DNA of 64,000 nucleotides from Paenibacillus sinopodophylli (GTDB lineage Bacteria; Bacillota; Bacilli; Paenibacillales; Paenibacillaceae), in contig NZ_VDBO01000016.1 in assembly GCF_005930355.1 (NCBI RefSeq), forward strand, positions 39,102 to 103,101, read 5' to 3'. The notes under the pieces were generated by a model that was not told the origin of the DNA, searched no databases, and worked only from the letters and a program-made list of their open reading frames with translations. A program made the translations under genes and the position numbers. This document shows, piece by piece, positions 18,562 to 27,602 of this stretch; positions within the stretch are counted from its first letter, which is position 1, and each line of letters begins with the position of its first letter.

Positions 18562-18577
18562 TCTTCCATTAAGCCCG
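18553..18577. terminator. Hairpin over the overlapping stops of regulator and mannosidase genes
   Basis: CGGGCTTAAT (18553-18562), loop CTTCC, ATTAAGCCCG (18568-18577): a perfect 10-bp stem containing both stop codons. No T-run follows on either strand, so it is at most a weak bidirectional terminator, though it is the only candidate between these convergent transcripts. Confidence 0.45.
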
Positions 18578-21059
18578 TCTCTGCCAACGACTTCGTTACC
18601 GCGCTAAGCCGAAACGTCTTGATTTCGAATGCATTGAAATGTATATCTTGCTCTATCCCGAATAAAGGAATCTGGAGCACCGTAGTCCGGCTCCTCCCCG
18701 TAGGCTCGAACAAACGGATGATATAATCGTCGCCAAACTCTACTTTTTTGAAAGCCGCCAATTGAATGGCTTGGTCGCCTAGAATAACAAGAGGTTGTGC
18801 GGGTACTCCGGCCCCGGAGGGAAATACCGAGAGCGCAACCGGTTTTTCATTATGGATCAATGCTTCTCTATCCACACGATCAAGAGACTCATCGTATCGT
18901 CCACCATCAAACCAGAAATTGAAATTACGCTCGCCAATGTCTATCCGAGGAGAATAGCGATCCTGAAGCATAATGGTTTTGCTTCTATCAAACCCAGAAT
19001 CATCGAAGGCGGAATGCCCCGTGTAACCTGGCGATCGCAGCAAGGAAATTCTGACTTCCCCATTCTGGTAGTCCGATCCATATACCCCGTCATTAATACA
19101 TGTAAACATCGCATCGTCCTCTTGCGAGGCAACTGCCGACCACTTCTGCGACACAGCCTCTGAGCCGTCATCAGGCAGTGTGTCTATGCCATATGCGGTT
19201 TGACCCAAATAATGGGCTTCTGGAAATGGAGTGGGGATGGACAGCTTCAGCATCTTGCTCTTCTCATTCCAATGCACGACCATTTGAACCTGAATCTTAG
19301 TTCCACGCTTGGGCAGCTTGTACGTTTGGCATATCGCTGAGCTGCCATATTGCAAGAGCACTTCGACGACAGTCCGAACTTCGCCGTCCTCAATGACTCT
19401 TACCGATGAAACAGCGGTTTCAGTCGTACCGGAGAACTTCGCTCCAGCTTCCGGCGTCATCAGCTCAAATTGCCCTAACACGTCTGAAAAACGATATACC
19501 GCCATTCCCCAAGCATCGTCGTCATCGTCTATGACCAGAGGCAGGAAAGCGTTGCTTTTCAGAAAATCTCTTCCATTCACACAATACTTATCCATCAGTC
19601 CGGTGCTAGCATTGATTACAACTTCCAGCTCTTCCGTAACAAACGTAAATTTCCCATCCTGCTCCTGAAGCTGCACCTTGGGCTTCTCCGGTATGAATTG
19701 TGTGCTGCAATCAAACCTATTCATTTGCGAGGGCTCTAGAACTGCATAGAAGGATACTCTTTTTCTCCAATCGAAAAAGTTTAAATTGCTCAGTTGCTTT
19801 TCAACCTGGCTGGCAATGAGATTTCCGTTCTGGCGAATAACAGGCCAAGCAAAATCGGGTCCCCAGTTCTGATCAGCAAGAACAAATTCGCATTCAAAAA
19901 TACCTGCAACGCGGAATGGATGCGGATTGTATACCATGATCGGTATTTCCCCCTCCAGAGCAGCGGACTGACCGTTCATGAGTGCAAAGAAGGCTCTCGC
20001 TCTCAGTCTGGAGACGATTTCTAAACCATGATCCATAATTCGCAGGGATGATTGTTCAACGGGCTCAACGGAGGAGCCTGGCAATATATCGTGAAATTGT
20101 GCCGTTGCCAAATCAAGGTGGACTTCGTGTATTTCCGACGCCGGATATGTCATGTAGCCCTGAATAGAAGCGCTTGATAACATTTTCTCAAGCAAGTAGG
20201 TTTCGTTCTCCAGCAATCGGTGCTTCTGCTTAATTCTGATCTGGGACGTATAGCAACCTACCTGGTTGGGATTTAGACTCCTCTCAAACTTAGGAAGGAC
20301 CGTATTGTGTTCCCTTAGTTCTTGGAAATACGCCTCCGGGTTAGAATGAATGAGCACATCTTCCTTCAAGCTGCTCATCATTTCGCCAATCCTGTCGAGA
20401 TCTAGTCTAGATGGCCCTCCACCATGATTGCCGACTCCCCATGCAATTAATCCAACCTGCTTGTCCTTATGGGCATCCATCCACTTGTCGATTTTCTCTG
20501 CCGCTTTGCCCATGGCTGAATTGTATCCTGGATAGATGCGATGAACAGCAATTTCTGATCCGTCGAATCCTACCCAAGTAAAATCCTCTGCCGGCAAGCT
20601 TAGCTCACGACTATCCGGTCTCATGAAAATATAAGAATCAAATCCGCTTTTTTTAAGAATTTGTACCAAGCCGCGACTATGTCCGAACGTATCGAAATTA
20701 ACAGCCGTTGTCGGTTCCGCATCGAATTTTTGTTTAAAATAACTTCTGCCGAGCAGAATCTGTCTGACGATCGACTCTCCTGATGGCATATTGCAGTCCG
20801 GCTGTAAATACCAACCACCAATGATATTCCATTTCCCTTGCTTTACAAGCTTCTGAATTCGAACAAACAGCTCTGGCTCGTACTCTTCAATCCATTTATA
20901 TAAGATAACCTCATTATGGTTGAAGACGAAGCCCTCGTACTCTTCGCACAGCTGCGCTGCCGAACGGAAAGTAGATACGGCAGCGGCAGCGCCCTCCTCC
21001 CACTCCCATTGCCATACGGGATCAAGGTGTGCATTGCAAAGTAAGTGTATGTGTCTCAA
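18558..21059 (-). CDS. GH38 family alpha-mannosidase
   Basis: About 833 residues; hydrolyses alpha-mannosides, probably imported oligosaccharides, in the cytoplasm (no signal peptide). GH38 zinc and catalytic landmarks are visible: NAHLDPVWQWEWEEG near residue 11 (His and Asp zinc ligands), NFDTFGHSRGL near 120 (catalytic nucleophile Asp), WGVGNHGGGPSR near 210 and QFHDILPGSSVEP near 330 (further zinc-site His/Asp). C-terminal beta-domains follow. I prefer TTG 21059, which has AGGAAGGA 9 bases upstream; TTG 21068 is in frame but directly abuts that site. Last gene of the solute-binding protein/permease operon; 27 bases separate it from the preceding permease. Confidence 0.92.
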   Translation of the reverse strand: MRHIHLLCNAHLDPVWQWEWEEGAAAAVSTFRSAAQLCEEYEGFVFNHNEVILYKWIEEYEPELFVRIQKLVKQGKWNIIGGWYLQPDCNMPSGESIVRQILLGRSYFKQKFDAEPTTAVNFDTFGHSRGLVQILKKSGFDSYIFMRPDSRELSLPAEDFTWVGFDGSEIAVHRIYPGYNSAMGKAAEKIDKWMDAHKDKQVGLIAWGVGNHGGGPSRLDLDRIGEMMSSLKEDVLIHSNPEAYFQELREHNTVLPKFERSLNPNQVGCYTSQIRIKQKHRLLENETYLLEKMLSSASIQGYMTYPASEIHEVHLDLATAQFHDILPGSSVEPVEQSSLRIMDHGLEIVSRLRARAFFALMNGQSAALEGEIPIMVYNPHPFRVAGIFECEFVLADQNWGPDFAWPVIRQNGNLIASQVEKQLSNLNFFDWRKRVSFYAVLEPSQMNRFDCSTQFIPEKPKVQLQEQDGKFTFVTEELEVVINASTGLMDKYCVNGRDFLKSNAFLPLVIDDDDDAWGMAVYRFSDVLGQFELMTPEAGAKFSGTTETAVSSVRVIEDGEVRTVVEVLLQYGSSAICQTYKLPKRGTKIQVQMVVHWNEKSKMLKLSIPTPFPEAHYLGQTAYGIDTLPDDGSEAVSQKWSAVASQEDDAMFTCINDGVYGSDYQNGEVRISLLRSPGYTGHSAFDDSGFDRSKTIMLQDRYSPRIDIGERNFNFWFDGGRYDESLDRVDREALIHNEKPVALSVFPSGAGVPAQPLVILGDQAIQLAAFKKVEFGDDYIIRLFEPTGRSRTTVLQIPLFGIEQDIHFNAFEIKTFRLSAVTKSLAETGLMED

Positions 21060-21086
21060 ATGACCCAATCCTTCCTTTTTCCTGAT

Positions 21087-21914
21087 TTAACTTTTGACTG
21101 CGCCGGCGGTTAGCCCCGAAATAATGTACCTCTGCATGAATAAATAAAGAATAATGACCGGAAACGAGACGATAACAATATTGGCAAAGACCAGATTCCA
21201 GTCGCTTGAATGCTGCCCCATGAAAAAATAGATCGTAACGCTGAGCGTATACCTGCTCGCTGTATTCAGGAAATAAAACGGAGTAAAGAAGTCGTTCCAG
21301 ATGGACATGAAAGCCACGATTACCGCGGTAGCCGTAGCCGGCTTAAGCAATGGAAAAATGATTTTGAAGAACAGGCTGATTCGACCAATCCCATCAATCA
21401 TGGCCGCTTCATCTAGTTCTCTGGGAATGCCTTTAATAAAAGAAATGTACAGGTAAGTTGTGAAAGCAAAATTTCCAGATACATATAAGAGAATGACACC
21501 CATGTAGGTTCGGACAAGTCCAAGAGAATCCATTAAATAAAACGTGGTTATCACTGTAATCGGCAAAATAATTCCCGTAATAATAAGCATCTCTGTGATT
21601 CTGGTTGTTGCACTATTTCGTCTCTGAATAATAAAGGCAGTCAATGAACATAGAATAATGAGCACAATGATTGAGCCTACTGTCACAACGGAGGTGTTCC
21701 AAAATGCTTGCGGGATTTTGGCCGCCTTCAGCACTTCCTCATAGTTCTTCAACACGTTCCAAACTTTGGGTAAGGATAGGCTCATCTCTGCAGCATCAGC
21801 TTTTGTCTTGAAAGAATTTATGACGACCAGATACAACGGTATCGCTACAAAACCGCTTATGAGGATCGCAATAAACTCGGCGATGTATCTCTTCCATTTC
21901 TTCAATAGAATCAC
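21087..21914 (-). CDS. CUT1 sugar ABC transporter permease (MalG type)
   Basis: A 275-residue inner-membrane permease with six predicted membrane segments, the second of a pair. The binding-protein-dependent transport signature EAA loop is read as LDEAAMIDGIGRISLFFKII near residue 180. The end of the protein (FMQRYIISGLTAGAVKS) is typical of MalG-type subunits. The start overlaps the preceding permease stop in a GTGA arrangement (GTG 21914); TTG 21905 is an alternative with AAAGGTGA upstream. No ATPase is encoded in the operon, as is usual for these systems, which share a common MsmX-like ATPase. Confidence 0.9.
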   Translation of the reverse strand: MILLKKWKRYIAEFIAILISGFVAIPLYLVVINSFKTKADAAEMSLSLPKVWNVLKNYEEVLKAAKIPQAFWNTSVVTVGSIIVLIILCSLTAFIIQRRNSATTRITEMLIITGIILPITVITTFYLMDSLGLVRTYMGVILLYVSGNFAFTTYLYISFIKGIPRELDEAAMIDGIGRISLFFKIIFPLLKPATATAVIVAFMSIWNDFFTPFYFLNTASRYTLSVTIYFFMGQHSSDWNLVFANIVIVSFPVIILYLFMQRYIISGLTAGAVKS

Positions 21915-22780
21915 CTTTCAGTAGGTCTGTTTAAAATTCGGTTAACCAGCAGAACGACAACAAGCACGATGACGAACAGCAATAGATTCGCAGCTGTCGC
22001 CTCTCCATTGCGGCCATTGGAGAATGCCCGGTAGACCAGCGTGTTCAATACACTCGAAGCACTTCCCGGCCCGCCTCCTGTCAAAGCGTACACAATATCA
22101 AATACTTTCAATCCCCCAATTAAATTGAGGATAACGGTCGTATTCAAGACAGGCATAATCATTGGGACCGTTATGTCCTTAATCATGCGCCACGAGGAAG
22201 CTCCATCAATTCGTGCTGATTCAATCACATCCTGCGATATGGTCTGCAATGCGGCAAGGAACAACATCATCGAAAAACCGGTCCATTTCCATATCTCTAC
22301 AAGGCTAATCGAATAAATAACGATTGAAGGATCGGTTAGCCAAGAGCGCTTAAGCGCATCAAGGTGAACAAACTCTAAAAAACCATTAAGCAATCCATTA
22401 CTCGGGTGCATGAACGAAACAAAAGCTGTTGCTACGCCTACCGTACTCAATATGGCAGGAAAAAAGATTACGGAGCGAAGAAACAAAACCGATTTCAGCT
22501 TTTGATTGGCGAAGATGGCCAGAAAGAAACCAAGCAATACTTTAAACACCGTAGTTATCGCTGCAAATATAAAGGTATTCTTGAAAGCAAGAATCGCATC
22601 ATCATCTTCGAACAGAATCCTGAAGTTGTCGAATCCAACCCATCGCGTAACTTGAAAGGCAGCATCCATATTCGTAAAGGCAAAATAGAAAGCCGCCAAC
22701 GAGGGTACAATGAAAAACACACCAAACAGAATGAGACCCGGGACTAGCAGCAAATGAGAGTAGTAATATCGTTGAAGCAT
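21911..22780 (-). CDS. CUT1 sugar ABC transporter permease (MalF type)
   Basis: A 289-residue membrane protein with about six helices (LLVPGLILFGVFFIVPSL at the N-terminus). The EAA-like loop ISQDVIESARIDGASSWRMI lies near residue 190 and GGLKVFDIVYALTGGGPG near 220, typical of MalF/UgpA-type permeases. GAGGTGTCC precedes ATG 22780. It overlaps the second permease by 4 bases. Probably imports oligosaccharides released outside the cell, feeding the GH38 enzyme downstream. Confidence 0.9.
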   Translation of the reverse strand: MLQRYYYSHLLLVPGLILFGVFFIVPSLAAFYFAFTNMDAAFQVTRWVGFDNFRILFEDDDAILAFKNTFIFAAITTVFKVLLGFFLAIFANQKLKSVLFLRSVIFFPAILSTVGVATAFVSFMHPSNGLLNGFLEFVHLDALKRSWLTDPSIVIYSISLVEIWKWTGFSMMLFLAALQTISQDVIESARIDGASSWRMIKDITVPMIMPVLNTTVILNLIGGLKVFDIVYALTGGGPGSASSVLNTLVYRAFSNGRNGEATAANLLLFVIVLVVVLLVNRILNRPTER

Positions 22781-22797
22781 AGGACACCTCGAGAGAA

Positions 22798-22836
22798 AGA
22801 AGGGGGCGTCTGCTTACGCAGAATCCAGCCCCTTCT
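22798..22836 (-). other. Intercistronic hairpin between solute-binding protein and permeases
   Basis: On the minus strand AGAAGGGGC pairs with GCCCCCTTCT, with an inner TCTGC/GCAGA stem. Such hairpins after the first cistron often stabilise its 3' end or partly terminate, giving more binding protein than permease. Only a short TTTCT follows. Confidence 0.55.
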
Positions 22837-22841
22837 CCGCT

Positions 22842-24194
22842 TTATTTGAAATTCGGATCTTCTTTGGCTTTTGCATTTTTCTCAAAATCTTTCTGTATGC
22901 CTTCCATAACTTGAGCCGGAGTTCTTCTATCCTTCACAAGAACTTCTTGCAGGTAGCTTGGGAAATTAGAATCATAAGCATATTTCATCTTGTACGGATC
23001 TCCAGCGAAAACTTTGCCTGCATCGGAGAACGCCTTGGCCTCTATCTCAGCAGGTGTTAATGTGAGTTTCGTTACACCTTTAATCGTTGGAATGCCGCCT
23101 TCATTGCTAAAGTAGACATCTTGCGTCGCGACAGATTCAAAATAATTGATGAATTTTTGCGCTGCCTCCTGATTTTTCCCTTTTGGAACAAATATGGCAT
23201 TAGGAGCGAATGCCGTGGCATATGAAGCATCGCCGTCGAACGGCATAATAAAGGAACCAATATCGTTAACTTGATCCGGGAACTTGGTGACGATATCGTT
23301 CATTACCCAAGTAGCCATGAAATACATAGCGGCATCCCCATTAGTCAATGCTTGCTGCGCGTTGTCATACGTGTCGGAGAGAACATCCTTATTCGTATAC
23401 CCTTTCTCGAATATATCCTTAAGGAATGTGATGCCCGTCTCTTTATTTTTCCAATCTGTCAGTTTTGCCTCGTTCTTCTCTATTTTCTTCAACAAATCCG
23501 CATCCGCTGGACGTGCGCCGGATTGGAGCGGAGCAAGCTGCAATGTCCATGAATCCTTGCCGGATAAATAGACGGGAATTTTCCCTGCATCTTTGATAAC
23601 GTCCGCCGTCGCCCAGAATTCATCCATAGTAGTAGGAATTTCCAAATCTAAGCTCTCAAACACCTGCTTATTGTAGAGCACTACCCCGATATTAGCTCCA
23701 CCGTAAGGAGCAGCATACACATGCTGATCACTGGTTAAGTAGTTCCATGCACTGCTGTCGAAATTCGCGATCCATTCTTGATCATCCTGTGGCACGAACA
23801 CATCCGACAGCTTGCCGAGACCTGAATTATCGTTCGTATCCGGGTAGTAGAATAGGAGATCCGGAACGTCCTTGGTCGCGAATTTCGTCTTGATCAGATT
23901 ATCGCCATCCGTACCTTCCGGAACCTTCTCAATTTCTAACGATATTCCCACCTTATCCGCTGCGTCCTTCAGAACAGCATCAATGCCTGTTTTGAACCAG
24001 CTCGCATGACCGATAGCCTTCAAGGTGATTTTCTCAGCAGGCTGCTCAGAAGGAGCCTGTTCCGTGCTGTTGCTTGCCTGAGGCGTTTGATTGTTCGGAG
24101 CAGCGTTATTGTTGTTTCCGCAACCCGCTACGATTAAAATGCTTGCGAGCAAAAGCAATGGTGAATACTTTCTCTTTTTCGATGAATTCAACAT
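22842..24194 (-). CDS. Extracellular sugar-binding lipoprotein of the CUT1 transporter
   Basis: A 450-residue family-1 solute-binding protein. The N-terminus KKRKYSPLLLLASILIVAGC carries a lipobox (VAGC, Cys near residue 25), followed by an Asn/Gln/Ser/Glu-rich linker. Body motifs include WNYLTSDQHVYAAPYGG near 155, YNKQVFESLDLEIPTTMDEF around 180 and NGDAAMYFMATWV near 285. GGAGGT precedes ATG 24194. First gene of the operon with two permeases and the GH38 enzyme; the promoter region carries the two-box motif shared with the surface-protein gene, so induction by the YesMN-type pair is likely. Substrate probably a mannose-containing oligosaccharide, inferred from the mannosidase. Confidence 0.92.
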   Translation of the reverse strand: MLNSSKKRKYSPLLLLASILIVAGCGNNNNAAPNNQTPQASNSTEQAPSEQPAEKITLKAIGHASWFKTGIDAVLKDAADKVGISLEIEKVPEGTDGDNLIKTKFATKDVPDLLFYYPDTNDNSGLGKLSDVFVPQDDQEWIANFDSSAWNYLTSDQHVYAAPYGGANIGVVLYNKQVFESLDLEIPTTMDEFWATADVIKDAGKIPVYLSGKDSWTLQLAPLQSGARPADADLLKKIEKNEAKLTDWKNKETGITFLKDIFEKGYTNKDVLSDTYDNAQQALTNGDAAMYFMATWVMNDIVTKFPDQVNDIGSFIMPFDGDASYATAFAPNAIFVPKGKNQEAAQKFINYFESVATQDVYFSNEGGIPTIKGVTKLTLTPAEIEAKAFSDAGKVFAGDPYKMKYAYDSNFPSYLQEVLVKDRRTPAQVMEGIQKDFEKNAKAKEDPNFK

Positions 24195-24285
24195 TTTTTG
24201 ACCTCCGTTTTTGTGGGTAATGTTGCTTACACTCTTATCTTAAGGACATATCCCTTTATAATAAATAGAGATTCCTACACGTGGT

Positions 24286-24317
24286 ATGTGGATTATTGTT
24301 CATGAGAAAGTGAATGT
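24286..24317 (-). promoter_or_regulatory. Two-box motif upstream of the solute-binding-protein operon
   Basis: ATGTGGATTAT (24286-24296) and AAAGTGAATGT (24307-24317) match the boxes at 15101-15135 upstream of the surface-protein gene, in the same orientation relative to the start codon. Box spacing is 21 here and 24 there (start to start). On the coding strand CTATTTA begins 17 bases after the first box in both. A YesN-type regulator is the likely ligand. Confidence 0.55.
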
Positions 24318-24390
24318 TATGAAGCTAAGTTTCCAGCATGTATAACGTGGGGGACGAAACACTCCATCGAAATTTTAGCTGCATACAAAA

Positions 24391-24420
24391 CGGCAGATAC
24401 CGTTTGACCAGTATCTGCCG
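24391..24420 (-). terminator. Terminator of yabM
   Basis: CGGCAGATAC (24391-24400) and GTATCTGCCG (24411-24420) form a 10-bp perfect stem; on the minus strand it is followed by TTTTG. It lies 114 bases after the yabM stop. The 24195-24533 interval otherwise contains the solute-binding-protein promoter region and a second GC-rich hairpin over the yabM stop (24508-24540). Confidence 0.75.
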
Positions 24421-24533
24421 AATTCCAGAGGCTCTATTCTTATATTCTAATACTAGCGAATGATTAAAACTGGCGGAATTGTCCCCAATTAAGATGATGC
24501 CTTTGTAGGGGCTAACCGCCGCTATTCCGCCGG

Positions 24534-26402
24534 TTAGCCCTCATCTTGCGCTGGCGGAATAAGCCGCCAGCGCTGCAACCGGGCGGCCAATACGCCGCCG
24601 CCCGGCAACGCGCGCAATTCGCGCGCGCTTACAGCGCCGCCGCGCAAAGCCGCGGCGCCGAAGGCGCAAGCGCCGACGGCAACGCACGTCAGCGCAAGCG
24701 CAGCTGCTGCCGCCCTAGGCGGCAGTCCGCCAAGCGCGGCGCTAAGCGCTCGCTCGGCGACAACAAGCGCCGCGGCCATGACCGCGAGCGCAAAGCCCGT
24801 GCCTGCGGCCGCGCTGCCGAGCAGCGGCCTCCGCCCTTCACCCGCGCCGCGCCGCTTCCCCCAGCTGCCGGCGAGCGAAGCTCCCGCTTCAGCTGCCTTG
24901 AAGCGGACCGCAAGCGTACCAAGCAGCGCCGCGGCTGTCAGCGCTGCAATGCCTGCCGCGGCGGCGCCTTCCATGCCGAAGCGCGGTACCAGCGCCGCGT
25001 TCAGCACGCCTTTGAGCAGCGCTGCAATAAGCAGCAGCACGGCCGGAACGCGTACCGCTCCAAGCCCCTGCAGCACGGACGCCGTAATCGCGTTCACGCA
25101 GCCGGCAAGCGCTGTGCAACCGATAAGCGCGAAAGTGCGCGTACCTGCCGAATCCTGATACAGCATGACATTAAGCGGCTCCGCAAGCATGACAAGTCCA
25201 ATCGTCGCTGCCGCGCCGAGCGCCCATGCCGCCCTTTCCGTGAACGAGAGCTGTGTCCGCAGCTGGCTGTAAGAGCCGCGCATTCTAGCGAGTGCAATTG
25301 CCGGTACAAGCGCTGCCGCCGCAGCTCCAGCAACCATGACAACTAGCTGCACAAGCGGCTGCGCACGGCTGTATATGCCAAACAGCGACATCGATTCCGC
25401 TGGCGACGAACCTCCAGCTTGAAGCAAGCGTGGTACCATGAAAGCATCTACGACGCCAAGCACCGGCACAACCACCGCTCCCAGCGCGACAGGCAGTGCA
25501 AGCACTGCAAGCTTCTTCATCTCAGCGCGCAGCATCCCTGGCTGAGAAGCCAGCCGCTCCCGTCTGCGTCCGCGCCAAGATTGCAAAGCAAGCACCACAA
25601 GCGCGGCGCATGCTCCGAATGCCGACCCACTCATAACGCCAGAAGCCACTGTAGACTCCGGCCAGCCCGCAGACCAGCTTAACGTAAGCACAAGCAGCAT
25701 AACCGCTACTCGAATCAGTTGTTCTACTACTTGTGACGCAGCTGATAATCCCATTCTTCCCAAGCCCTGCGCATATCCCCTGAGGGCAGCGACAAAGGGA
25801 GTCAAAAGCAGCGCGAAGGATACCGCCCTTATAGCACCTGCCGTCTCCGTATCACCAATCCAGCGAGCTGCTGTCTCCGCACCCGACCACATGAAGCCGA
25901 ATGCCAAAATGCCCGTTACGCCAAGCAGCAGCAAGGCCGCATACAGCGTTCGCCTGACCCCTTCCGGATCATTTCCTTTGCGCAGCCTCTCCGCAATCAA
26001 CAGCGACACAGCTGTTGGTAAGCCTGCTGTAGCAAGAACCGCTACAAGCTGATAGAAAGGATATACCGCGTTATAAATGCCGAACACGCGGTCGCCGGCC
26101 AAATTTTGCAGCGGAATTTTCTGAAAAACACCAATTAGCTTAGACAGCAGTGCAGCGCCCGCCATCAGTACAACCCCGCTTGTCAGGAGCCGCCTTGCTC
26201 CATGGGCTGTTCTAACCGCTCCTTCAGCCAGCAAGCCTTCCGCGTCTCCTTCTTCATGCCCCGCTGCCGACTGCTTATGACTGGCGGACGCTTGTATGTC
26301 TCCCAGCTGTACCACTACCTTGTCGTCTTCAACCGCTGATTGCCTATTTGCAGGCTCGAGCGTATCCCTCACTCGCCCTATTTGATCTTGCCTGCGTTTC
26401 AT
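24534..26402 (-). CDS. yabM: SpoVB/MurJ-like polysaccharide flippase (YabM family)
   Basis: About 622 residues with some 14 membrane segments, of the MATE/MVF superfamily that moves lipid-linked sugars across the membrane. Position right after spoVT matches yabM of B. subtilis. Seen: SKLIGVFQKIPLQNLAGDRVFGIYNAVYPFYQL near residues 85-115 (split here for length), LPTAVSLLIAERL near 130, FVAALRGYAQGLGRMG around 205. ATG 26402 has AGGGGTG upstream; ATG 26420 is weaker. The last 150 residues are Ala/Arg/Gly-rich and coded by very GC-rich DNA (24540-24960), unlike the rest of the window, with long overlapping open frames in other phases. An N-terminal 75-residue charged extension is also unusual. 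Confidence 0.82.
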   Translation of the reverse strand: MKRRQDQIGRVRDTLEPANRQSAVEDDKVVVQLGDIQASASHKQSAAGHEEGDAEGLLAEGAVRTAHGARRLLTSGVVLMAGAALLSKLIGVFQKIPLQNLAGDRVFGIYNAVYPFYQLVAVLATAGLPTAVSLLIAERLRKGNDPEGVRRTLYAALLLLGVTGILAFGFMWSGAETAARWIGDTETAGAIRAVSFALLLTPFVAALRGYAQGLGRMGLSAASQVVEQLIRVAVMLLVLTLSWSAGWPESTVASGVMSGSAFGACAALVVLALQSWRGRRRERLASQPGMLRAEMKKLAVLALPVALGAVVVPVLGVVDAFMVPRLLQAGGSSPAESMSLFGIYSRAQPLVQLVVMVAGAAAAALVPAIALARMRGSYSQLRTQLSFTERAAWALGAAATIGLVMLAEPLNVMLYQDSAGTRTFALIGCTALAGCVNAITASVLQGLGAVRVPAVLLLIAALLKGVLNAALVPRFGMEGAAAAGIAALTAAALLGTLAVRFKAAEAGASLAGSWGKRRGAGEGRRPLLGSAAAGTGFALAVMAAALVVAERALSAALGGLPPRAAAAALALTCVAVGACAFGAAALRGGAVSARELRALPGGGVLAARLQRWRLIPPAQDEG

Positions 26403-26467
26403 TTCCCACACCCCTGCCATCCGGCGATTGATATTGGTATCTATTATACCTCACAATTCCAAACGTT

Positions 26468-26510
26468 GAAAAAGCTTCCCCAATCGAAATTTCTCTCGAT
26501 TAAAGAAGCT
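26468..26510 (-). terminator. Terminator of spoVT
   Basis: On the minus strand AGCTTC and TTAATCGA pair with TCGATT and GGAAGCT, followed by TTTTTC, 56 bases after the spoVT stop. Confidence 0.75.
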
Positions 26511-26565
26511 GTCATTTGCTGAGGCTTTGCGGTTTTCTTGTCCTTCTTCCTTCAGACAATGCTGT

Positions 26566-27108
26566 CTACTGTTCCATCTGCTTCGCCAAAAAGCCTGCAG
26601 CTGTCTCGGCCATTTTCGTTTCCATGTTCGCCATTTTGACCGATTCATCCTTGCTGAGCAGTACAACCGTTCCAATCGGATCGCCGCCTGCGATAATTGG
26701 AGCAATCACGAATGAAGTATAGTTCTCCTGAATATCCTTCACAATTTCGAAAGCTCCGCCATTCGTTTCAGCCAGCGTTTTACGGTTCTCCATGCAGTTC
26801 TCCAGCACAGCGCCTACCTGCTTATCAAGCAGCTCTTTCTTGGAAGCTCCTGCAACAGCGATTATGGTATCCCGGTCCGTAATTAATGTAATGTGGTTCG
26901 TGCCCTCGAATAACGACTCCGCGTACTCCTTTGCGAAATCGCCAAGCTCGCCGATAGGAGAATATTTTTTTAGAATAACTTCGCCATCACGATCTACAAA
27001 TATTTCTAGAGGGTCACCCTCGCGAATACGCAGTGTACGGCGGATCTCCTTCGGAATCACCACACGCCCGAGATCATCGATGCGACGTACAATTCCAGTT
27101 GCTTTCAT
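26566..27108 (-). CDS. spoVT: Stage V sporulation protein T, AbrB-like forespore regulator
   Basis: A 180-residue DNA-binding regulator of sigma-G-dependent genes in the forespore. The N-terminal AbrB/MazE swapped-hairpin domain is MKATGIVRRIDDLGRVVIPK to about residue 50, nearly the same as in B. subtilis; the C-terminal GAF-like domain (about 55-178) ends in TAAGFLAKQMEQ. I set the start at ATG 27108, which gives the family's usual length (178 in B. subtilis) instead of the frame from 27156. It lies between the yabM gene and an accessory nitrogen region; in B. subtilis its upstream neighbour is mfd, and here mfd and prsA are 9 kb away. Confidence 0.95.
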   Translation of the reverse strand: MKATGIVRRIDDLGRVVIPKEIRRTLRIREGDPLEIFVDRDGEVILKKYSPIGELGDFAKEYAESLFEGTNHITLITDRDTIIAVAGASKKELLDKQVGAVLENCMENRKTLAETNGGAFEIVKDIQENYTSFVIAPIIAGGDPIGTVVLLSKDESVKMANMETKMAETAAGFLAKQMEQ

Positions 27109-27602
27109 TTCTTGTTGCCCCGCTTTCCTAGAGGATTTTGAATCGACTGGACTCATTCAATATATAAGGATTTATATGTTTTAGCATATAAATGTGCTTA
27201 TATATCTCCGCGAAACGACTGCTTTTGCCTCAGAGGATGGCGACAGCCGTTTACGCTTGACTTGTTTATAACGAAGAAGAAACATCCTTCAAAGATTTTG
27301 AATCTGACCATAGTATTCATCCGCTCCCAAATTCTTATGCACGGATTAAAGTTCCAGCCAAACGTTCCATCTCTTTTTGATAAGGGGATCAACGATCACG
27401 CCAGCCCCGCGTTTCCGCTTCCTTATTATCCTTTCTCAGCATTCCCCACTTCTCCCTTTTGCTTGCATGCAATCATGAATCATTTGGAGATTCAATCACC
27501 CGCGGCATTTGCCCCATCAAAGTGAAGCGGCTGTCGCCGTGCTTTGACGGCGCGTTTACTTCAGAGAAATAAAGAGAAAGAATGGCGAAATTATACCCTT
27601 TC
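27109..27602. other. Gene-poor interval upstream of spoVT
   Basis: No coding region could be supported. On the minus strand TGCATA (27336-27341) and AATACTA (27311-27317), 18 bases apart, loosely fit a sigma-G/sigma-F-type promoter for spoVT, leaving a leader of about 195 bases; this is a weak call. AT-rich palindromic stretches (about 27165-27205) lie nearer the gene. Confidence 0.3.

Noticed and set aside
24227..24240. Possible cre-like sequence upstream of the solute-binding-protein gene
   Set aside because: TGTAAGCAACATTA on the minus strand misses the central CG and two other fixed positions.
24546..25346. 266-codon plus-strand open frame opposite yabM
   Set aside because: Composition is Arg/Ala-rich nonsense from GC-rich DNA, no ribosome site, and the minus-strand frame is a recognisable flippase.
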